This document shows, one piece after another, positions 1 through 7,801 of a stretch of 64,000 nucleotides of DNA (the stretch's first letter is position 1; each line of letters starts with the position of its first letter). This stretch comes from Micromonospora noduli (lineage in GTDB: Bacteria > Actinomycetota > Actinomycetes > Mycobacteriales > Micromonosporaceae). The translations under genes were made by a program, and so were the position numbers. Under the pieces are notes generated by a model that saw nothing but the letters and a program-made list of their open reading frames with translations, made no database searches and was not told the origin of the DNA. The DNA lies in contig NZ_PYAK01000024.1 of assembly GCF_003264365.1 (NCBI RefSeq), forward strand, positions 1 to 64,000, given 5' to 3'.

Positions 1-1604
1 GCCCGCAGCCGCTCCTCGGCGGCGTCCACCCCGGCCCGGGCCTGCCGAGCGGTCTCGCGGCCGGCCCGGACCGCGGTTGCCGCCTCCTCCAGCGCACGCC
101 GCAACCGGGCGTGCTCGGCCAACTCCCGGCGCAGCACGGCCGGCTCGGCCGCGCCGGAGAGCTGCCCGTCCAGCTCGGCCAGCCGGGCCTCCATCTGCTC
201 CTGCCGGGCTCGCGCCTGCACCAGCAGCCGCTCCAGCTCCCGCGCTGCCGTGTCCCGCTCCTGAACGGTTGCCTGCGCGGCCTTGGTCGCGGCCCGCGCG
301 GCCTTGCCCGCCGCCGTCGCGGCGGCCACCGCCGAATCGGCCGGCACCGCCGGCACCTCGGCCACCGGCTGCTCGCACACCGGGCACGCCGCACCGGCAT
401 GCAGGTGCACGCGCAGACTCACCGCCAGGTCGGTGGCCTTCGCCTCCTCGTGCGCCCGGAAGGCCGCCTCCAGCTCGGCGTCGGCCCGCTCGGCGACCAC
501 CCGTGCGGCGGCCAGCGCCGCCACCGCGGCGGCATGCTCGTCATTCGCCGCGCGCACCGTCGCCCGGACCGTGTCGGCCTCGCCGGACAGCCGATCCCGA
601 TCGTCGTACGCCCGCAGTTGCAGTCGCAGCGCGCTCTCGTCACCGGCGGCGGCCAGCTCACCGCGCAGCTTGTCCTCCCGCTCCTCGGCCAGCGACACCG
701 CGGTCGCCGCCGCCTCGGCGTCGGCCCGCGCCGCGGCGACCGCGTGAGCGACAGCGGTCACCCCAGCCGGCGCGCGCACCCCGGTCAGCACGGTCAGATC
801 GTCGTCCAGCGCGGTCAGCGCCGCCGCGGCCTCCCGTGCGGTGACCCGGGCCGCCGCCAGCTCCGGCACCGCCTCGGCCACCGCGGCCGCCAGCTCGGCC
901 ATCCGCTCCACCCGGGCGTCGGCCTCGGCCAACGCCTCGTCGTCCACGCCGGTCAACCCGGCGAGCACCTGGTCGACCGCCTCCAGCCGGGCCTCGGCCT
1001 GCGCGGCGCGCGCCGTCGCCTTCTTCTGCACGTCCTCATAGACGCCGAGGCCCAGCAGGTTGACCAGGATCTGTTGCCGCGTCGCCGGCTTGGCGTGCAG
1101 GAAGTCGGCGAACTGCCCCTGTGGCAGCACCACACAGCTGGTGAACTGCTCGTACGGTAGCCCGACCGCCTCCAGCACCGCCTGCTCCATCTCGGCGGGG
1201 GTGCCGGCCACCACCTCGCCGAGGTCGTCCGGGCTCAGACCGGTGTCCAGTTTGGTCACGTCGAAGCCGGCCGGCATCAGCTGCAACCCGGCGTTCGCGG
1301 TCTTCACGTTGCCCCGGCCGTCCCGGCGGACAACCCGGGTCGCCACGTACCGGGCGCCGCCGGACTCGAAGACCAACCGCACCCGCGCCTCGGTCGCCGA
1401 CGGCGCGAGCGCGTTCGCCAACCCTCGGGCACCACCCCAGCGGGGCACCATGCCGTAAAGGGCGAAGCAAATCGCGTCCAGCACTGTCGACTTGCCCGAA
1501 CCGGTCGGGCCGATCAGCGCGAAGAAGTCGGCGTCGGTGAAGTCGACTGTGGTCTCGTCCCGGAAGACCGTGAACCCGGCCATGTCCAACCGCATCGGAC
1601 GCAT
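1..1604 (-). CDS. sbcC: SbcC nuclease ATPase subunit (partial, C-terminus outside window)
   Basis: Rad50-type ATPase of the SbcCD nuclease, which processes double-strand breaks and hairpins in the cytoplasm. The reading frame is open from the start to the left edge, so only about 534 N-terminal residues are visible. The N-terminus (MRPMRLDMAGFTVFRDETT) is typical of SbcC. A Walker A motif GPTGSGKST lies at residues 32-40, and a Q-loop-like stretch (VLPQGQFADFLHA) follows near 170. After that comes long Ala/Glu/Arg-rich coiled coil, as expected of the Rad50 arm. The ATG shares one base with the sbcD stop (TGATG), so the two are translationally coupled. Window truncation hides the zinc hook, signature motif and Walker B. 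Confidence 0.93.
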   Translation of the reverse strand, partial: MRPMRLDMAGFTVFRDETTVDFTDADFFALIGPTGSGKSTVLDAICFALYGMVPRWGGARGLANALAPSATEARVRLVFESGGARYVATRVVRRDGRGNVKTANAGLQLMPAGFDVTKLDTGLSPDDLGEVVAGTPAEMEQAVLEAVGLPYEQFTSCVVLPQGQFADFLHAKPATRQQILVNLLGLGVYEDVQKKATARAAQAEARLEAVDQVLAGLTGVDDEALAEADARVERMAELAAAVAEAVPELAAARVTAREAAAALTALDDDLTVLTGVRAPAGVTAVAHAVAAARADAEAAATAVSLAEEREDKLRGELAAAGDESALRLQLRAYDDRDRLSGEADTVRATVRAANDEHAAAVAALAAARVVAERADAELEAAFRAHEEAKATDLAVSLRVHLHAGAACPVCEQPVAEVPAVPADSAVAAATAAGKAARAATKAAQATVQERDTAARELERLLVQARARQEQMEARLAELDGQLSGAAEPAVLRRELAEHARLRRALEEAATAVRAGRETARQARAGVDAAEERLR

Positions 1605-2752
1605 CAGTGCTCGACCTCCTCGAAAAGCTCGTCGAAGAGCTCCCGGACACCCTCGTCGGCGTGACCCCGGCTGTCCAGGTAGTCGGCGAACAACTCCCGG
1701 GGCGAACGCCCCGACCGCTGGGCGATGCGCGCGCCGCTGCCGGGCGCGGCCAACAGCTCCGGGTCGATCCGGATCTCCAGGGCCCGGGGGAGCAGCTCCT
1801 GAACCTCCTCGCGCAGGCCGGCCCGGGGTTGCTCCCGCACGTAGACCCGCAGCCACGCGTCCGGTGCCTCGATCTCGGCGAGCTGGGCCAGGGTGCCCCG
1901 CACCGTGCGCAGCGCGCTCGCCGCCGTCACCGGCACCTCCCGCACCCGGGCGGCGGTGCTGGCCGTCACCTCGACCATCGTCACCGAGGGGATGTTCTCC
2001 TGCTCACCGAAGTCCACAGCGAGTGGACTGCCGCTGTACCGCACCGGGCAGGGGCCCGCGACCCGCTGCGCCCGGTGCAGGTGACCCAGCGCCACGTAGT
2101 GCGCGGTGGCCGGGAAGACGGTGGCCGGAACGGCGTAGCCCAACACGGTGTGCGCGTCGCGCTCGCCACCACCGGTGGCCGCGCCGGTCACCGTCAGATG
2201 CGCGGTGACCAGGTGCACCCGGTCCGGTTCGGTGAAACCCTCGGTCAGTCGCCCCAGCACCCGGCCCAGGTGGTCGGCGTACGTCTGGTTGGTCTCCGCG
2301 GCGGTCAGCTCGTACATCTCCAACGCGCGCACCGCGTACCGCTGGGACAGGAACGGCAACGCGGCCAGCCGCCACCGCTCGCCACCGGCGGTGGTGCCGT
2401 CGATGACGTGCTCGTCCGGATTTTCCCGCACCCCGCCGCGCAGCGTGATGCCGGCGGCATCGGCCCACGGGCGCAGCGCGTCCAGCGCCGGGCCGTTGTC
2501 GTGGTTGCCGCCGATCGCCACCACGTCCGCGCCGGTCCGCCGCAGCGCCGTCAACGCCCTGGTGACCAGGCGGGTCGCCTCCGAGCTGGGCGCGGCGGTG
2601 TCGTAGAGGTCACCGGCGACGATCACCAGATCCGGCTGCTCGGCACGGGCGATCTCGATCACCCCCGCCAGCACGGCCTTGTGCTCGTCGGCCCGGGACT
2701 GCCCCTTGAGCACCTTTCCCACGTGCCAGTCGGAGGTGTGCAGGATCTTCAT
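1604..2752 (-). CDS. sbcD: SbcD exonuclease subunit (Mre11-type)
   Basis: Mre11-type metallophosphoesterase subunit of the SbcCD exonuclease, 382 residues, normal for actinobacterial SbcD. The two-metal active site motifs are visible: D8-x-H10 in HTSDWHVGK, GDLYD with D48, GGNHDN at 81-86, and further His motifs (TAHLTV, ALGHLHRAQ). It works with SbcC, encoded immediately downstream with a one-base overlap. The herA-like gene ends 18 bases upstream of its ATG, so the three genes form one unit. The C-terminal part (about 290-382) is the less conserved capping region that contacts SbcC. Confidence 0.95.
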   Translation of the reverse strand: MKILHTSDWHVGKVLKGQSRADEHKAVLAGVIEIARAEQPDLVIVAGDLYDTAAPSSEATRLVTRALTALRRTGADVVAIGGNHDNGPALDALRPWADAAGITLRGGVRENPDEHVIDGTTAGGERWRLAALPFLSQRYAVRALEMYELTAAETNQTYADHLGRVLGRLTEGFTEPDRVHLVTAHLTVTGAATGGGERDAHTVLGYAVPATVFPATAHYVALGHLHRAQRVAGPCPVRYSGSPLAVDFGEQENIPSVTMVEVTASTAARVREVPVTAASALRTVRGTLAQLAEIEAPDAWLRVYVREQPRAGLREEVQELLPRALEIRIDPELLAAPGSGARIAQRSGRSPRELFADYLDSRGHADEGVRELFDELFEEVEH

Positions 2753-2770
2753 GGCTGTGCCGGCCCCTAG

Positions 2771-4522
2771 CTAGAACGGGATGTCGTCGTCGGTGCCGCC
2801 GCCGGAGCCCACCACGGCGAACGGGTCGGCGGACTGGGTGATCGAGCGCAGCGTCTCCGATGGTGCCCGGCCCGCCTCGGAGACCCGGGTGGCCCAGGCC
2901 GGGAACGGGAACTCCAGGCAGAGCGGCACCGGGATGTCCGGCTGGTTGACGAACATCGTGCCCGGCTTGGCCAGCAACGCCCGCTGGCGCTGCGCGGGCG
3001 GCAGGAAACCGTACTCCGGGCGGGACGCCTCGGCCGGGTCGAGCCGGCCGACCACCCGGATCGCCGAGTTGGTGACGATCCGCCGCTCCACCTCGCTCGC
3101 CGTCTGCTGCGCGCCGATCAGGATCACCCCGAGCGAACGGCCCCGCTCGGCGATGTCGAGCAGGACCTCCTTGATGGGCGAGGAGCCCTCCCGGGGGGCG
3201 TACTTGTTGAGCTCGTCGAGGACGACGAAGAGCAGCGGCTTGGCGGTGCCGGACTTCTCCTTGCGCTCGAACTCGCTCTTGAGCGTCACACCGACCACGA
3301 ACCGCTGCGCGCGGTCGGGAAGGTTGTGCAGGTCGACCACGGTGACCTGCGCCGACTCGCTCGTGTTGATCGAGTGGGGGCGACGGGTGGCGAGGTCGCC
3401 ACGGATCAGCCGGGCCAGGTCCTTCTTACTGCCGATCAACCGCCGGGCGAACGCGTTGACGGTGCCCAACCCCACCGCGCTGCCCGCCCAGTCGGAGCGG
3501 GTCTCGTCGTCGTTGAGCTGATCGACGATGTGGTCGACCAGGTCGCCGTAGGAGCCGAGCCGGACCCCGTCGATGCTCACCCCGCCGTCGGCGGGCTGGG
3601 CGTAGCGGGCCAGGTGCGCGGCCACCGAGTGGACCACCATCGTGTACTGCTGGCGCTCGTCGTCGGCGTCGGCGAAGACGTACGGCAGCAGACGGTCGGT
3701 GCAGAACTCGCTCAGCGTCCAGTAGAACGCATCCACCCCGGTGAGCCGGCTGCTCACATCCGGCGTGCCGGCCGAGTCGCCGACCCGGGGTGGGGCGTAC
3801 ACCCGCACGTCGGGGAAGGCGCCGGCGCTCAACCCGAGCTTCGCGTACGCCGCGCGGGTGGGATCGTCGAGGCGGGTGTTGGGGTGGTCCAGGAAGAGCA
3901 GGTCCTCACCCTTGACGTTGAAGATCAGCGCCTTGGCGTTGACCGCGTCGCCGCCCAGCACCCCGGAGCGGAAGACCGAGTAGAGCAGGAAGGTGGCGAA
4001 GCTGGTCTTGGTGGCCACCCCGGAGATGCCGGAGATGGAGACGTGCGCACCCCGACTGCCGTCGAGGAAGTCGGCGTTGAGGTAGACCGGGACCCCGTCC
4101 CGACCCATCCCCATCGGGATGCGCCGCTCCATCCGGTCGAAGTGCAGCGCGCGGGCCCGGGCGTCGCCCTCGGCCCGGAACACCACCGCGCCCGGGGTCG
4201 GCGGCACGTACAGCTCGGGATCGACCCGGGTGGTGGTGACCTCGGCCGCCTCCTGCACCTGCGCGGGCAGCGTGCCGTCGGCGATGGCGAACACGTCGGA
4301 GTCGAACTGGGCGCCCTCGTGCCGAGCGCGGACCTGGGTCACCACCCCGGCGATCGTCACCGGCTCCCGGTCCGGCAGCTCCCGTCGCGTGACCACCACG
4401 TCGTCGAGCTGGAGGTAACTGCCGGGCGCCACGGCCGTCCAGAACTGCAACGGGGTAGCGTCGGCGGTGCCCAGCACCCGCCCGACCGCCTCGCCAGGGC
4501 TGTCGAGGTCGGCGTCGGTCAT
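2771..4522 (-). CDS. HerA-like hexameric DNA translocase ATPase
   Basis: Predicted HerA/FtsK-superfamily ATPase of 583 residues that would pump DNA to a nuclease. A beta-rich N-terminal region (about 25-125) resembles the HAS barrel. The P-loop GISGVATKTS is at 165-174, with Lys172 as the nucleotide-binding lysine; it is a relaxed Walker A like that of many HerA proteins. Walker B is LLFVVLDELN near 435, followed by a sensor-like IGAQQTASEVERRI. It is first in an apparent operon with sbcD and sbcC. Archaea pair HerA and NurA with Mre11-Rad50, so a role in end resection is inferred from family and context. No NurA-like gene is visible, but the left edge cuts the operon. Confidence 0.85.
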   Translation of the reverse strand: MTDADLDSPGEAVGRVLGTADATPLQFWTAVAPGSYLQLDDVVVTRRELPDREPVTIAGVVTQVRARHEGAQFDSDVFAIADGTLPAQVQEAAEVTTTRVDPELYVPPTPGAVVFRAEGDARARALHFDRMERRIPMGMGRDGVPVYLNADFLDGSRGAHVSISGISGVATKTSFATFLLYSVFRSGVLGGDAVNAKALIFNVKGEDLLFLDHPNTRLDDPTRAAYAKLGLSAGAFPDVRVYAPPRVGDSAGTPDVSSRLTGVDAFYWTLSEFCTDRLLPYVFADADDERQQYTMVVHSVAAHLARYAQPADGGVSIDGVRLGSYGDLVDHIVDQLNDDETRSDWAGSAVGLGTVNAFARRLIGSKKDLARLIRGDLATRRPHSINTSESAQVTVVDLHNLPDRAQRFVVGVTLKSEFERKEKSGTAKPLLFVVLDELNKYAPREGSSPIKEVLLDIAERGRSLGVILIGAQQTASEVERRIVTNSAIRVVGRLDPAEASRPEYGFLPPAQRQRALLAKPGTMFVNQPDIPVPLCLEFPFPAWATRVSEAGRAPSETLRSITQSADPFAVVGSGGGTDDDIPF

Positions 4523-4714
4523 CGGGCGACTCGGGTCGGTCGGGCATCACGGTCGGCGCGCATGCCCTGCATCCTGCCCGAGGAGTACGACAGGTCGCCA
4601 CGCGACGCGTCGGACGACACCATGCGCCGTCACACTCATGACGCTGGGTGCTCGACCGAGCGCATGAGGTGGGCGGGAGTCGTGTAGGCGTGTCACCGCG
4701 CGAGGTCCGGACTC

Positions 4715-4738
4715 AACCCCCGAGGCGCCGGTCGCGTT
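4715..4738 (+). promoter_or_regulatory. Candidate ECF-type promoter
   Basis: An AACC at 4715-4718 is separated by 16 bases from CGTT at 4735-4738, upstream of the ECF sigma gene at 4758. This matches the general -35 AAC / -10 CGTT pattern of ECF sigma promoters and would fit autoregulation. The remaining divergent gap to the herA-like gene (4523-4714) shows nothing else convincing. Confidence 0.4.
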
Positions 4739-4757
4739 ACCTAGGCATGGAGCACGT

Positions 4758-5276
4758 ATGAGTGACGACTTCGGCGCTTTCGTCGCGACGAGCGGCCCGC
4801 GACTGCTCCGCTTCGCCGTACTGATCACCGGGCAGCGGGCGGACGCCGAGGACCTGCTGCAGGAGGTGCTGGAGCAGGCGTATCCGCGCTGGCACGTGGT
4901 CCGGCAACGGCAACCGGAGGCCTATCTGCGTCGTGCCATGACGAACCGGTTGGTCAGCCGGTGGCGCTCGCCGTGGAACCGACGTCGGGTCGCCGGCCTC
5001 CCGGACGCGGTGCCGCAGCAGGATGAGACGACCCGGGTCGACGACCGGGAGCTGCTGCTGGCGGCACTGCGGGAGCTTCCACCGCGGATGCGGGCGGTGG
5101 TGGTGGTCCGGTACTGGCTCGGCTTCTCGGAGGCGGAGGCTGCTGCCGAACTGGAATGTTCTGTGGGCTCGGTGAAGAGCCAGGCTTCCCGTGGCCTGCA
5201 CCGCCTGCGGGCCCGACTGGAGGCGGCCGGTGTTCCCCCACTCGACCTCGACCTCGCGGAGGAGAACCATGCGTGA
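4758..5276 (+). CDS. SigE-family ECF RNA polymerase sigma factor
   Basis: Extracytoplasmic-function sigma factor of 172 residues with only sigma-2 and sigma-4 regions, typical of the actinobacterial SigE family. Region 2 (about 8-75) contains RADAEDLLQEVLEQAYPRW. Region 4 (about 108-160) carries the helix-turn-helix SEAEAAAELECSVGSVKSQA. The ATG at 4758 fits the family N-terminus MSDDFGAFVATSGPRLLRFA. The next gene overlaps it by 8 bases, suggesting translational coupling to a regulator. Its target genes cannot be read from the sequence apart from a possible promoter just upstream. Confidence 0.92.
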   Translation: MSDDFGAFVATSGPRLLRFAVLITGQRADAEDLLQEVLEQAYPRWHVVRQRQPEAYLRRAMTNRLVSRWRSPWNRRRVAGLPDAVPQQDETTRVDDRELLLAALRELPPRMRAVVVVRYWLGFSEAEAAAELECSVGSVKSQASRGLHRLRARLEAAGVPPLDLDLAEENHA

Positions 5277-6018
5277 CAACGAGGTGGCCGCCCTGCTCGA
5301 CCACGCCGTCGCGACCGTGGAGCTGCCACCCGGTCTCGCCCAACGGGTCGTCACGAGAAGTCGGGCGCGTCGCCGTCGGCGTCTGCTGCTGTCAGGTGGC
5401 ACGGTGGCCGTGGTGGTCGCCGCCGGGGCACTGCTGCTCCCGCAACTGGGGCCGGCCGGTCGCGGCGGCGGTAGCGAGGGTGGGGGCACCGGGCCGATCG
5501 CCGCTGCCGAGGTTCCGGCCGGGATCGTCGGTCCCGACGGTCGACCGGTGACGCAGGCGCAGGTCGTGGCGGTCGGCCGGGTCGGTACGGAGACGCTGGT
5601 GCTGATCCGGCGTGAACCACGAGCCGAGGAGCGGGCCGCCGGGGGACAGGCGGTCGAGGTCCTGACCGCCCCGGACGTGGGCGAACCGCGCCGGTTGCTC
5701 GACCACCTCTCGTACGACCTGGCCTGCGTCGACGGTGACGTGGTCTGCGCGGCTGTCCGATCCGCCGGCAGTGGGCTGGGCGTTGCCGTGGCCCGTCGCT
5801 CCGGGGGCCGGCTCTACGTCCTGGCCCAGGCTCCTCAGGGGCGTACCGTCGAGGTCGTCGCCAACGGCGTGCCGCATCCGCTCGGCGCGGCGCCGCGGGG
5901 CGCGGTGGTCGAGGTGGTCGCCGCCGAGCCGTACGAAGAGGTGCAGGTCTGGGCGAGTACCGAGGACGGCCGGCGATACCAGATCCCGTGGGCCCCCGGG
6001 GCGGTGCTCATCGACTGA
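5269..6018 (+). CDS. Single-pass membrane protein, candidate regulator of the ECF sigma factor
   Basis: A 249-residue protein with a short cytoplasmic N-terminus (1-38), an Arg-rich cluster (RSRARRRRR) and one transmembrane helix at about 39-58. A Gly-rich linker and a beta-rich outer domain of about 180 residues follow. The start is taken at ATG 5269, which overlaps the sigma gene by 8 bases; a longer frame to 5191 exists but lies inside the sigma gene. Position and topology match the anti-sigma-like partner encoded beside SigE-family sigma factors. No zinc anti-sigma HCC motif is present, so an anti-sigma role is inference. Confidence 0.75.
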   Translation: MRDNEVAALLDHAVATVELPPGLAQRVVTRSRARRRRRLLLSGGTVAVVVAAGALLLPQLGPAGRGGGSEGGGTGPIAAAEVPAGIVGPDGRPVTQAQVVAVGRVGTETLVLIRREPRAEERAAGGQAVEVLTAPDVGEPRRLLDHLSYDLACVDGDVVCAAVRSAGSGLGVAVARRSGGRLYVLAQAPQGRTVEVVANGVPHPLGAAPRGAVVEVVAAEPYEEVQVWASTEDGRRYQIPWAPGAVLID

Positions 6019-6022
6019 GGTC

Positions 6023-6769
6023 TCACGGACGGGCGTGGCGGAGCAGGAGGACGCCGTCCTCGGCGGCGAGCACGTGGCGCAGTGGCAGGTGCCGGGGTGG
6101 TGCCGCGTCGCCGGCGGTGATCCGGCCGGGGCCGGGCCCGGCCAGCAGCGGCGAGACGGTGAGGCACAGCTCGTCCACCAGGTCGGCGGCGGTGAGTGCG
6201 CCGAACAGGTGTGGGCCGCCCTCGCAGAGCAGTTGGGTGAGCCCGCGGCGGTGCAGTTCGGCGAGACCGGCCGCCAGGTCGACCCGCTCGGCGCCGCAGC
6301 GCAGCACGTCGGCGACGTCGGTCAGCCCGGGCGGCGGATCGGCGTCGGCGTGGGTGAGCACCACCGGGCGGGTCGGCGCGTCGGCGAAGGCGGCCTGCGC
6401 CGGATCCAGGTCGAGCGAACCGGAGACGACCACCAGCGTCGGGTACTCGGCCAGCCCGTTGGCACGGCGCCAGGCACGGCGGCGCTCGTTGAGCCGGACC
6501 GCCCGGTACCCCTCGTGGCGAAGTGTGCCGGCGGCCACGACCAGTGCGTCGCAGACCATCCGCAGCAGGCCGAACACCCGCTTGTCCGGCTCGCCGGAGA
6601 GCCCGGCGGAGTAGCCGTCCACGGTGACCGCGCCGTCCAGGCTGGCCACGAAGTTCATCCGCAGTCGGGGCTTGTCGGCGCGGCCGTAGAGGGCGGTCAG
6701 CGCGGCGTCGTCGAGCGGCTGCGTCGACGGCTCGGGCCAGAGCCGTCGGATCGGAATTCCGACGGTCAT
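6023..6769 (-). CDS. RibD C-terminal-domain reductase (pyrimidine reductase family)
   Basis: A 248-residue NADPH-dependent reductase of the RibD_C/dihydrofolate-reductase fold. The family contains the riboflavin-pathway 5-amino-6-(5-phosphoribosylamino)uracil reductase. Family signatures are MNFVASLDGAVTVDG (about 37-51), the nucleotide-binding stretch DALVVAAGTLRHEGYR, and LLCEGGPHLFGAL in the C-terminal half. No deaminase domain or other rib gene is present nearby, so it may be a stand-alone reductase of unknown substrate. ATG 6769 overlaps the stop of the small Cys-rich ORF upstream as ATGA, indicating coupled translation. It is convergent with the gene ending at 6018, only 4 bases away. 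Confidence 0.88.
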   Translation of the reverse strand: MTVGIPIRRLWPEPSTQPLDDAALTALYGRADKPRLRMNFVASLDGAVTVDGYSAGLSGEPDKRVFGLLRMVCDALVVAAGTLRHEGYRAVRLNERRRAWRRANGLAEYPTLVVVSGSLDLDPAQAAFADAPTRPVVLTHADADPPPGLTDVADVLRCGAERVDLAAGLAELHRRGLTQLLCEGGPHLFGALTAADLVDELCLTVSPLLAGPGPGRITAGDAAPPRHLPLRHVLAAEDGVLLLRHARP

Positions 6770-6885
6770 TCGCCGGCCGGACCGGTGACCGGAGGGGTGG
6801 GTTCGGCGGTACGGTGCTGGCAGTCGCACCAGTTCCGGCCCGGGCAGTCGTCGTGTCGCCGGGCCCGGCACGCTCGGCAGATCAT
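6766..6885 (-). CDS. 39-residue Cys-rich small protein coupled to the RibD-like reductase
   Basis: Small ORF read directly from the sequence: MICRACRARRHDDCPGRN, then WCDCQHR and a Pro/Thr-rich tail. It has a CxxC followed by a Cys and a CxCxH cluster, which could bind zinc or an Fe-S centre. Its TGA overlaps the ATG of the reductase gene (ATGA). A -10-like TAGGCT on the minus strand (6892-6897) lies 6 bases before its ATG, so it could begin a leaderless mRNA that also carries the reductase. Function is unknown; a role as partner or cofactor protein of the reductase is only suggested by the coupling. Confidence 0.7.
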   Translation of the reverse strand: MICRACRARRHDDCPGRNWCDCQHRTAEPTPPVTGPAGE

Positions 6886-6919
6886 GCTCGCAGCCTAAGC
6901 CGCGGGAGGACAGGACAGC

Positions 6920-7492
6920 ATGTCGCGTCAGATCTTCCAGCTGAAGATGTCCCTCACCGGGACCCGCCCACCGGTGTGGCGCCGGGTGCTCGTGCCGGCC
7001 GGTTACACGCTGGACCGGCTGCACCGGGTGGTGCAGCACGCGATGGGTTGGCGGGACTGCCACCTGCACTCGTTCGAGATCGACGCGGTGCAGTACGGCG
7101 AGCCGGACCCGGACGGGGAGTTGGCGTTGCACGACGAGCTGGACGTGCGGCTCGACGCGGTGCTCGGCAAGGGCAGCCGGTTCTCCTACACGTACGACTT
7201 CGGCGACTGGTGGGAGCACGACCTGGTCGTGGAGGACGCGTTGACCGCCGACCCCGACGAGCGGTATCCGGTCTGCCTGGCCGGCGAACGGGCCTGCCCG
7301 CCGGAGGGTGTCGGCGGGCCGTTGGGCTACCAGGCGCTCCTGGAAGCCCTGGAAGCCCTGGACGACCAGAGCGCCACGGCCGACCCCGTCAGTTCCCGCC
7401 ACGCGATGCTGCGCGACTGGGCGGGTTCGACCTTCGACCCGTCCCGGTTCGACCCCACCCGCGCAACCACCCTCCTCCGCTACTTCTGCTGA
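6920..7492 (+). CDS. Plasmid pRiA4b ORF-3 family protein
   Basis: A 190-residue protein of the pRiA4b ORF-3 family, whose biochemical role is not established. Family motifs are clear: IFQLKMSLTGTRPPVWRRVL at 5-24, LDRLHRVVQHAMGW, then HLHSFEI, YTYDFGDWWEHDLVVE, and CLAGERACPPEGVGGPLGYQ. The length is usual for the short version of the family. A Shine-Dalgarno-like GGGAGGACAGG precedes ATG 6920. It is divergent from the small Cys-rich ORF at 6885 and ends before an inverted repeat that could terminate it. Confidence 0.9.
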   Translation: MSRQIFQLKMSLTGTRPPVWRRVLVPAGYTLDRLHRVVQHAMGWRDCHLHSFEIDAVQYGEPDPDGELALHDELDVRLDAVLGKGSRFSYTYDFGDWWEHDLVVEDALTADPDERYPVCLAGERACPPEGVGGPLGYQALLEALEALDDQSATADPVSSRHAMLRDWAGSTFDPSRFDPTRATTLLRYFC

Positions 7493-7522
7493 CCCGCCCG
7501 CCCCTCGGGCCCCTCGCCTTGT

Positions 7523-7578
7523 TGATCAAGAAGTTTGCGTCAGCAGGGCTCCGTTTCCTGAGCGAAACCTCTTGATCA
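7523..7578. repeat. Imperfect inverted repeat with TTGATCAAGA arms
   Basis: The arms TGATCAAGAAGTTT (7523-7536) and AAACCTCTTGATCA (7565-7578) are complementary except for one base, with 28 bases between them. It lies 30 bases downstream of the pRiA4b-like gene and could act as its terminator. A related ATGATCAAGA stretch occurs at about 13680, so this may be a dispersed intergenic element. Confidence 0.55.
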
Positions 7579-7640
7579 CCGGGGTGGGGCGGGGGGTGTG
7601 GTTGGGGTTGGTGCGGTGTGAGTGGTCAGCGGTAACGATC

Positions 7641-7654
7641 TGGGAACGCTCCCA
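7641..7654. promoter_or_regulatory. CebR-type operator O1
   Basis: TGGGAACGCTCCCA differs by one base from TGGGAGCGCTCCCA, the known CebR binding palindrome of Streptomyces. It lies just upstream of the -35 of the cebE promoter. Confidence 0.85.
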
Positions 7655-7662
7655 ACGTCCTA

Positions 7663-7691
7663 TTGACACTCCCGTTACCCGCCGGCAATCT
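7663..7691 (+). promoter_or_regulatory. Promoter of the ceb operon
   Basis: TTGACA at 7663-7668, a perfect -35 hexamer, is followed by a 17-base spacer and CAATCT at 7686-7691 as -10. It sits between operators O1 and O2, so bound repressor would block polymerase. Transcription would begin near 7698, leaving a leader of about 100 bases before cebE. Confidence 0.75.
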
Positions 7692-7693
7692 CA

Positions 7694-7707
7694 TGGGAGC
7701 GCTCCCG
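7694..7707. promoter_or_regulatory. CebR-type operator O2
   Basis: TGGGAGCGCTCCCG matches the CebR palindrome at 13 of 14 positions. It covers the expected transcription start just downstream of the -10, and lies 53 bases (about five helical turns) from O1. Confidence 0.85.
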
Positions 7708-7801
7708 GAGGTGGTGTGTGTCACTCACGGACCCCGGCCCGGCGCGATGGGCACCCCCCACCACACACATCAGCCTCACCACCGGAAAGAGGGGTCAGCG
7801 A

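Noticed and set aside
2771-4522. Conjugative or FtsK-type DNA pump
   Set aside because: It has no membrane helices or FtsK gamma domain; the HAS-like N-terminus and SbcCD neighbours fit HerA better.
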